Assembly (NCBI GenBank): GCA_002256435.1 | Contig: NKJC01000005.1 | Span: forward strand, 1 to 64,000 | DNA: 64,000 nucleotides | Reading direction: 5' to 3' | Origin: Chitinophagaceae bacterium BSSC1 | Lineage (GTDB): Bacteria > Bacteroidota > Bacteroidia > Chitinophagales > Chitinophagaceae | In this document: one piece after another, positions 59,622-64,000 of the stretch | Layout of the letters: every line of letters starts with the position of its first letter | Position numbering within the stretch: the first letter of the stretch is position 1 | Program-made: the position numbers and the translations under genes | Notes under the pieces: model-generated | What the model saw: the letters and a program-made list of their open reading frames with translations, nothing else | What the model was told of the DNA's origin: nothing | Database searches by the model: none

Positions 59622-61556
59622 ATGGATATTAAGGCGGGTCCACTACTACAGCAAATTGACAGCCCAACTGACCTTAAAAAACTCAGCAGGGAACAATTGC
59701 ACCAGGTTTGTGACGAGCTGCGTCAGTACATCATTGACGTAGTGAGCGTACACGGAGGTCATTTTGCAGCCAGTTTGGGAGTGGTAGAATTGAGCGTGGC
59801 CCTACATTATATCTACAATACGCCTTATGACCAATTGGTTTGGGACGTAGGTCACCAAGCTTATGGACACAAAATTCTAACAGGCAGAAGGGACAATTTT
59901 GCCAGCAACCGCAAATACAATGGTCTTAGCGGTTTCCCAAAAAGAAGCGAGAGCCAATATGATACTTTTGGCGTAGGCCACTCTTCCACCAGTATTTCTG
60001 CCGCCTTGGGTATGTCCATGGCAGCCAAATACAAGGGAGAAGACAGAAAGTCTATAGCGGTGATTGGAGACGGTTCTATGACAGCGGGTATGGCTTTTGA
60101 AGCTATGAACCATGCCGGCGTGGCCGATAGTGATGTCTTGATTATCCTCAATGACAACTGTATGAGCATTGACCCCAATGTGGGAGCGCTAAAGGGCTAT
60201 TTAACGGATATTACCACTTCTCCTACTTATAACAAAATGCGCGATGAGGTTTGGAACCTAATGGGCAAATTACCCGTGGGCAAAACCTTTAGCCGTGAAA
60301 TGGCCAGCAAATTAGAAGCCAATATCAAGGGTGTGGTGTCTAAAAGCAGCAACCTGTTTGAAGCTTTGAACCTGCGTTATTTTGGACCTATTGACGGGCA
60401 TAATATAACCAAGTTGGTAGATACACTGAAAGACCTAAAAAATATTCCTGGACCCAAATTATTGCATATTGTAACCGTAAAAGGAAAGGGATATGCACTA
60501 GCCGAGAAGGATCAAACCAAGTGGCATGCCCCAGGTTTGTTTGATAAGGTAACAGGCGAGATTGTAAAGAAACCCATTACTGCCCCACAACCACCCAAGT
60601 ACCAAGACGTATTTGGACATACTTTATTAGAACTGGCAGAATTAAATGAAGCCATCATGGGGGTTACACCTGCTATGCCTAGTGGCTGTTCCATGAAATT
60701 TATGATGGAGAAAATGCCACACCGTGCATTTGACGTGGGTATTTGTGAGCAGCACGCGGTTACTTTAAGTGCGGGATTGGCCACACAGGGTATGCGAGTG
60801 TTCTGTAATATTTATTCTTCTTTTATGCAGCGCGCATTTGACCAAGTGGTGCACGATGTAGCCATTCAAAAACTACCCGTAACCCTTTGCTTAGATAGAG
60901 CTGGATTAGTAGGAGAAGACGGACCAACTCACCATGGCTGTTATGATATTCCATATATGCGTTGTATACCCAATATGGTGATTAGCGCACCCATGAATGA
61001 ACAGGAATTACGTAACCTCATGTATACTTCTCAATTGCCAGAAAACCAATACCCCTTTGTGATTCGTTATCCAAGAGGTGAAGGTGTGATGGTAGATTGG
61101 AAAACGCCATTCCAAGCATTGCCCATTGGAAAGGGACGCAAACTCAAAGACGGAGAAGGCGTTGCTATTTTGAGTTTTGGACACCCAGGTAATTTTGCCC
61201 AAGCAGCCATTCGTGAATTAAGAACCGAGGGGATTAATCCAGCGCATTATGACTTACGTTTTGTAAAACCTATTGACGAGGATTTGTTGCACGAAGCCTT
61301 TAGCAAATACAGCAAAATTGTGACCGTAGAAGACGGAACAGTAGTAGGTGGATTTGGTTCAGCTGTATTGGAGTTTATGAACAAATATGGCTATAAAGCC
61401 GATGTAACCATCTTGGGTATTCCAGACCGTTTGGTAGAACACGGAAGTCCCAAAGAATTGCATCGCGAATGCGCTTATGATGCGCAAGGGATTGCTGCAG
61501 CTGTAAGAGAACTAATGAAAGAAAGCATCACCGTTAGTACCACTATTGCGGGATAA
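59622..61556 (+). CDS. dxs: 1-deoxy-D-xylulose-5-phosphate synthase
   Basis: 644 residues; thiamine-diphosphate enzyme that joins pyruvate and glyceraldehyde-3-phosphate at the entry of the MEP isoprenoid pathway. Visible: H-x-G-G-H-F near residue 46, the ThDP/Mg motif G-D-G-S-M-T-A-G-M-A-F-E-A-M-N-H with N-D-N-C-M-S-I, F-D-V-G-I-C-E-Q-H-A-V-T near 370 and D-R-A-G-L-V-G-E-D-G-P-T-H near 425. A weak TATTTTTA box (59597-59604) lies 17 nt before the start. Isoprenoids from this pathway would also serve the GGGP synthase encoded nearby. Confidence 0.97.
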   Translation: MDIKAGPLLQQIDSPTDLKKLSREQLHQVCDELRQYIIDVVSVHGGHFAASLGVVELSVALHYIYNTPYDQLVWDVGHQAYGHKILTGRRDNFASNRKYNGLSGFPKRSESQYDTFGVGHSSTSISAALGMSMAAKYKGEDRKSIAVIGDGSMTAGMAFEAMNHAGVADSDVLIILNDNCMSIDPNVGALKGYLTDITTSPTYNKMRDEVWNLMGKLPVGKTFSREMASKLEANIKGVVSKSSNLFEALNLRYFGPIDGHNITKLVDTLKDLKNIPGPKLLHIVTVKGKGYALAEKDQTKWHAPGLFDKVTGEIVKKPITAPQPPKYQDVFGHTLLELAELNEAIMGVTPAMPSGCSMKFMMEKMPHRAFDVGICEQHAVTLSAGLATQGMRVFCNIYSSFMQRAFDQVVHDVAIQKLPVTLCLDRAGLVGEDGPTHHGCYDIPYMRCIPNMVISAPMNEQELRNLMYTSQLPENQYPFVIRYPRGEGVMVDWKTPFQALPIGKGRKLKDGEGVAILSFGHPGNFAQAAIRELRTEGINPAHYDLRFVKPIDEDLLHEAFSKYSKIVTVEDGTVVGGFGSAVLEFMNKYGYKADVTILGIPDRLVEHGSPKELHRECAYDAQGIAAAVRELMKESITVSTTIAG

Positions 61557-61574
61557 GTTAAATAGATACTCAAT

Positions 61575-61606
61575 AAAAAAGCACCAAGATGATTGGTGCT
61601 TTTTTT
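61575..61606. terminator. Bidirectional terminator between dxs and scpA
   Basis: Stem GCACCAA (61581-61587) and TTGGTGC (61593-61599), loop GATGA, with six A before and seven T after. It serves dxs (plus) and scpA (minus), whose stop codon is at 61628. Confidence 0.9.
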
Positions 61607-61627
61607 ATGTCTTGATTGAAGTGTTTT

Positions 61628-62440
61628 TTAGTCCTCAAATCTACTGGCGCTGATCTCTTCTTCGGTTAAACCAGCATCAGCCAAGTCTGCTTCCCTGTTA
61701 TCATTCCACTCCACAATAAAATTGTTTCTACCCTCACCTACCATCATTTTCATGAATTTTTGTTGGGTCAATTCTAAGATGGAAAGGAATAAGAAAATGG
61801 CGTGAATCTTGTCTTCGCAATCTTCAAATACTTTTTCAAAAGCAACCGTTTTCTCTTTTTGTACAAAAGTGAGCATATAGTCACGGCTACCTTCCATGGT
61901 ATGGTTGTAGCGCACCACCGTATGCACGGGTTTGTTCTGTCTTTCTTGAACGCGAAGCATCACTTTTTCAAAAGCCTTCATCAGCTTGAAAAGCGTGATG
62001 TTCTGGATCTCGGTACCTTCTGAAGCTTCTTCTCCAATCTCAGCAATTTCACGGTGTAGATTACCACGTTTTACCATGAGCATACGCACCGCTTCCATTT
62101 CAGCCATTTGAGTGGCCGCTTCTTTAAAGCGTTTGTATTCCAAGATCTTGTCTATCAATTCCTGTCTTGGGTCAATTTCATTACCTGAAGAATCAATTTC
62201 TTTTCTGGGCAACAAGAGTCTGGCCTTGATACGCATTAAAGTAGAGACAAATAGAATGAACTCACTACTCAATTCAATATTGAGCTTCTCACCTTGGTGA
62301 ATAAAGTCCAAGAAATCATTGATGATCTTGGTAATAGGAATATTATAAATATCCAACTCGTCCCTTTCAATAAAGAAAAGTAAGAGGTCAAAAGGACCTT
62401 CAAACTGGTCGAGTTTGATTTGATAATTCGCGGTTGCCAA
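61628..62440 (-). CDS. scpA: Segregation and condensation protein A
   Basis: 270 residues; the kleisin subunit of the SMC-ScpAB chromosome condensin. The N-terminal Y-x-I-K-L-D-Q-F-E-G-P-F-D-L-L-L-F-F-I is the family signature and binds the SMC head; the C-terminal winged helix is at about 190-260. Start codon is TTG at 62440; no ATG lies between it and the domain. scpB and smc are not neighbours. It shares a terminator with dxs in convergent orientation. Confidence 0.92.
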   Translation of the reverse strand: MATANYQIKLDQFEGPFDLLLFFIERDELDIYNIPITKIINDFLDFIHQGEKLNIELSSEFILFVSTLMRIKARLLLPRKEIDSSGNEIDPRQELIDKILEYKRFKEAATQMAEMEAVRMLMVKRGNLHREIAEIGEEASEGTEIQNITLFKLMKAFEKVMLRVQERQNKPVHTVVRYNHTMEGSRDYMLTFVQKEKTVAFEKVFEDCEDKIHAIFLFLSILELTQQKFMKMMVGEGRNNFIVEWNDNREADLADAGLTEEEISASRFED

Positions 62441-62523
62441 TGGAAAATGTTTAATTGCAAAGAAACTTCAAACAGCAGCAAAACAGCCGCTGTTTGAAGA
62501 ATAGTTATCCACCAAATAGGGTC

Positions 62524-62958
62524 TTATTTTTTCAAAGCGTCCCTAATCTCAATCAATAATTGATCTGTGCTGGAAGGTGCAGGAGGAGCCGCTGGTGCTT
62601 CTTCTTCCTTCTTTTTCAGTTTGTTAATGGCTTTGATGACCAAGAAAACGGCAAAAGCCACAATGATAAAATCTATCAGGTTGGTTAAGAAGCTGCCATA
62701 TTTTACAGATACTTCTGCAATGGCTTTTTCAACCACTTTACCGGCCGCGTCTTTTACTTCAGGTGTGGCGTCTTTGAGTATCAACTTCTTATCATTAAAG
62801 TCAACACCGCCAGTCAACATCCCTACTACGGGCATGACCATGCCGTCTACAAAACTGCTGACAATTTTGCCAAAGCTGGCACCCATTACAAAGGCTACTG
62901 CTGTATCTACCAAGTTTCCCCTAACGGCAAACTCTTTGAATTCCTTGATCATACCCAT
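62524..62958 (-). CDS. mscL: Large-conductance mechanosensitive channel MscL
   Basis: 144 residues, two membrane helices (about 14-44 and 85-107), pentameric inner-membrane channel that opens under osmotic downshock. The amphipathic N-terminus M-G-M-I-K-E-F-K-E-F-A-V-R-G-N and the pore helix A-V-A-F-V-M-G-A-S-F-G-K-I-V are standard. A charged C-terminal helix follows a KKKEEEAPAAPPAPS linker. A frame beginning at 63084 adds 42 residues rich in K, W and F that do not belong to the family; ATG 62958 is the start. Confidence 0.95.
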   Translation of the reverse strand: MGMIKEFKEFAVRGNLVDTAVAFVMGASFGKIVSSFVDGMVMPVVGMLTGGVDFNDKKLILKDATPEVKDAAGKVVEKAIAEVSVKYGSFLTNLIDFIIVAFAVFLVIKAINKLKKKEEEAPAAPPAPSSTDQLLIEIRDALKK

Positions 62959-63086
62959 AAGAATCTTTTTTTTTGGTTGGGCTGAAAGTAAAAAAAATAT
63001 CCACAAGAACCATATTCCGCCCTTTTTTCGGGGCTTTTTTTCTCCCCAACTTGGGTTTAAAGCTAAAAACCCCAACTTTGCCACCC

Positions 63087-64000
63087 ATGCAAACCAAGGA
63101 CAAACTGATTAACTGGGGCATTTTTGCGGCACTTTCCCTGATCTGGGGCAGCAGCTTTATGCTCATGAAATACGGGATGCATACCTTGAGTCCCTACCAA
63201 GTAGCAACCATCCGCATCCTGAGTGCTGGTTTGGTCATGACGCCTTTTGCCCTGGAAGCATTTAGAAAAATCCCCAAAGAGAAATTCTTATTGGTGATTC
63301 TTTCAGGTTTGATTGGCAGCTTTTTTCCGGCTTATTTGTTTTGCATTGCTGAATTAGAAATTGATTCTTCTCTGGCAGGAATCCTCAATGCCTTAACGCC
63401 CTTATTCACCATTATTGTTGGCGTATCATTTTTTCAATTACAAGCCAGCCGTCAAAAAATCATTGGGGTCTTAGTGGGTTTTGTTGGGCTCTGTTTGCTT
63501 TTTGCCGCTCAAAAAAAAGTAAGCTTTGAAAATATTAGTTATGCTTCTCTAGTCCTTTTGGCCACCCTACTCTATGGAATCAATATCAATATGGTGGGTC
63601 GTCATTTAAAAGAAGCTGGTTCCTTGAATATTGCCAGTATGGCATTTGTATTCCTGATTATTCCCTGCTTGGTTATCCTATATTTTACTGGCTACTTCAA
63701 CTTAGACCTTAGTTCAAAAGACGTATTGCTTTCCACTGGTGCATCCATGTTATTAGGACTCATGGGTACGGCTGTTGCTACTGTGATTTATTATATGCTG
63801 GCCAAAAGAGCGGGTAGCTTATTTGCTTCAACTGTTACTTATGGGATTCCCTTTGTTGCGGTGTTCTGGGGATTATTAGGTGGAGAAGAAATCAACCTGA
63901 TACAATGCGCTTGTATGTGCATTATTTTATTGGGGGTTTGGTTGTCTAATAAAAATAAAGGAAATGTAAATTTCAAAAAATCAAACCGATTCTGCAAAAA
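63087..64000 (+). CDS. EamA/DMT-superfamily permease (3' end outside window)
   Basis: The first 304 codons, open to the right edge. Ten membrane helices in two EamA repeats are recognisable: the first repeat starts with W-G-x-x-x-A-A-L-S-L-I-W-G-S-S-F and contains L-N-A-L-T-P-L-F-T; the second has Y-G-I-N-I-N-M and A-T-V-I-Y-Y-M-L-A with Y-G-I-P-F-V-A-V-F-W-G. The family exports amino acids, nucleosides or other metabolites; the substrate is unknown. A CAACTTTG box (63073-63080) lies 6 nt before the ATG at 63087, again a very short leader. The normal length is about 300 residues, so only a few codons are missing. Confidence 0.88.
   Translation, partial: MQTKDKLINWGIFAALSLIWGSSFMLMKYGMHTLSPYQVATIRILSAGLVMTPFALEAFRKIPKEKFLLVILSGLIGSFFPAYLFCIAELEIDSSLAGILNALTPLFTIIVGVSFFQLQASRQKIIGVLVGFVGLCLLFAAQKKVSFENISYASLVLLATLLYGININMVGRHLKEAGSLNIASMAFVFLIIPCLVILYFTGYFNLDLSSKDVLLSTGASMLLGLMGTAVATVIYYMLAKRAGSLFASTVTYGIPFVAVFWGLLGGEEINLIQCACMCIILLGVWLSNKNKGNVNFKKSNRFCK

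Noticed and set aside
62959..63084. N-terminal extension of MscL
   Set aside because: The sequence has no resemblance to MscL, and overlaps the start region of the DMT gene; the canonical start is at 62958.
1..64000. tRNA genes, insertion sequences, prophage genes
   Set aside because: I found no cloverleaf-like sequence, transposase, integrase or phage structural protein in the gaps or coding regions.

Overview
The window looks like a chromosomal segment of a Bacteroidota bacterium, most likely of the Chitinophagaceae (a Sediminibacterium-like organism is a guess). The reasons are a SusC/SusD pair, three secreted proteins with the type IX secretion type B C-terminal domain, Bacteroidota-restricted families (DUF3467, DUF4293), a bacterial geranylgeranylglyceryl phosphate synthase, very few Shine-Dalgarno sites, and many promoters of the Bacteroidota form TTTG-N~20-TAnnTTTG. 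The content is mostly chromosomal housekeeping. I see no phage, plasmid, insertion sequence, CRISPR array or tRNA. About 46 genes are supported; one (DMT permease) runs off the right edge. The left edge appears to hold the promoters and leader of an rRNA operon that lies outside the window.

Layout. 1-426: tandem promoters and antitermination-like leader (minus strand). 427-5540 (minus): DUF3467 protein, SusD lipoprotein, SusC receptor. 5934-10610 (plus): folD, queE, a TPR/PD40/OmpA envelope protein, dprA. 10592-11785 (minus): MFS exporter. 11996-15991 (plus): guaB, lnt, hydrolase. 16001-23865 (plus): three large adhesin-like T9SS cargo proteins in a row. 23921-27601: a dehydrogenase, a sugar nucleotidyltransferase, glyA, DUF4293 protein. 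27638-31309: uvrA and an ECF sigma factor. 31477-37237 (minus): dsbD, a separate DsbD-alpha-like protein, purQ and two uncharacterised genes. 37397-41055 (plus): kup and two membrane-anchored hydrolases. 41173-45157 (plus): an apparent D-amino-acid/dipeptide catabolic operon (GntP permease, RidA, D-serine dehydratase-like enzyme, M19 dipeptidase), convergent with an LD-carboxypeptidase. 46174-48312: metG. 48928-51351 (minus): GMC oxidoreductase and its gluconate-dehydrogenase-type subunit 3. 51687-55040 (minus): class II ribonucleotide reductase. 55443-64000: GGGP synthase, M28 peptidase, LytS/LytT two-component pair, dxs, scpA, mscL, DMT permease.

The most unusual non-coding structure is the 615-bp gap between the convergent 3' ends of metG and the subunit 3 gene. 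It holds five copies of a TTTATACTAGAAC-n-GTATAAA hairpin in a strictly alternating A-B-A-B-A arrangement with a 70-71 bp higher-order period. Blocks of a dispersed GTGAAGA repeat with a conserved 32-bp core flank it. The same core recurs at the 3' ends of dsbD and nrdJ and upstream of the GMC gene, usually reading in the sense direction of the gene that ends there, and in dsbD it supplies the stop codon.

A second theme is very short 5' leaders. In at least six genes (folD, the OmpA-like gene, guaB, the MFS gene, ldcA, one hydrolase) the -7 promoter box ends only 3-5 nt before the start codon, so the transcripts are probably leaderless. Several start codons were reassigned on this basis. Motif and family calls rest on recognition by eye; no database search was possible.
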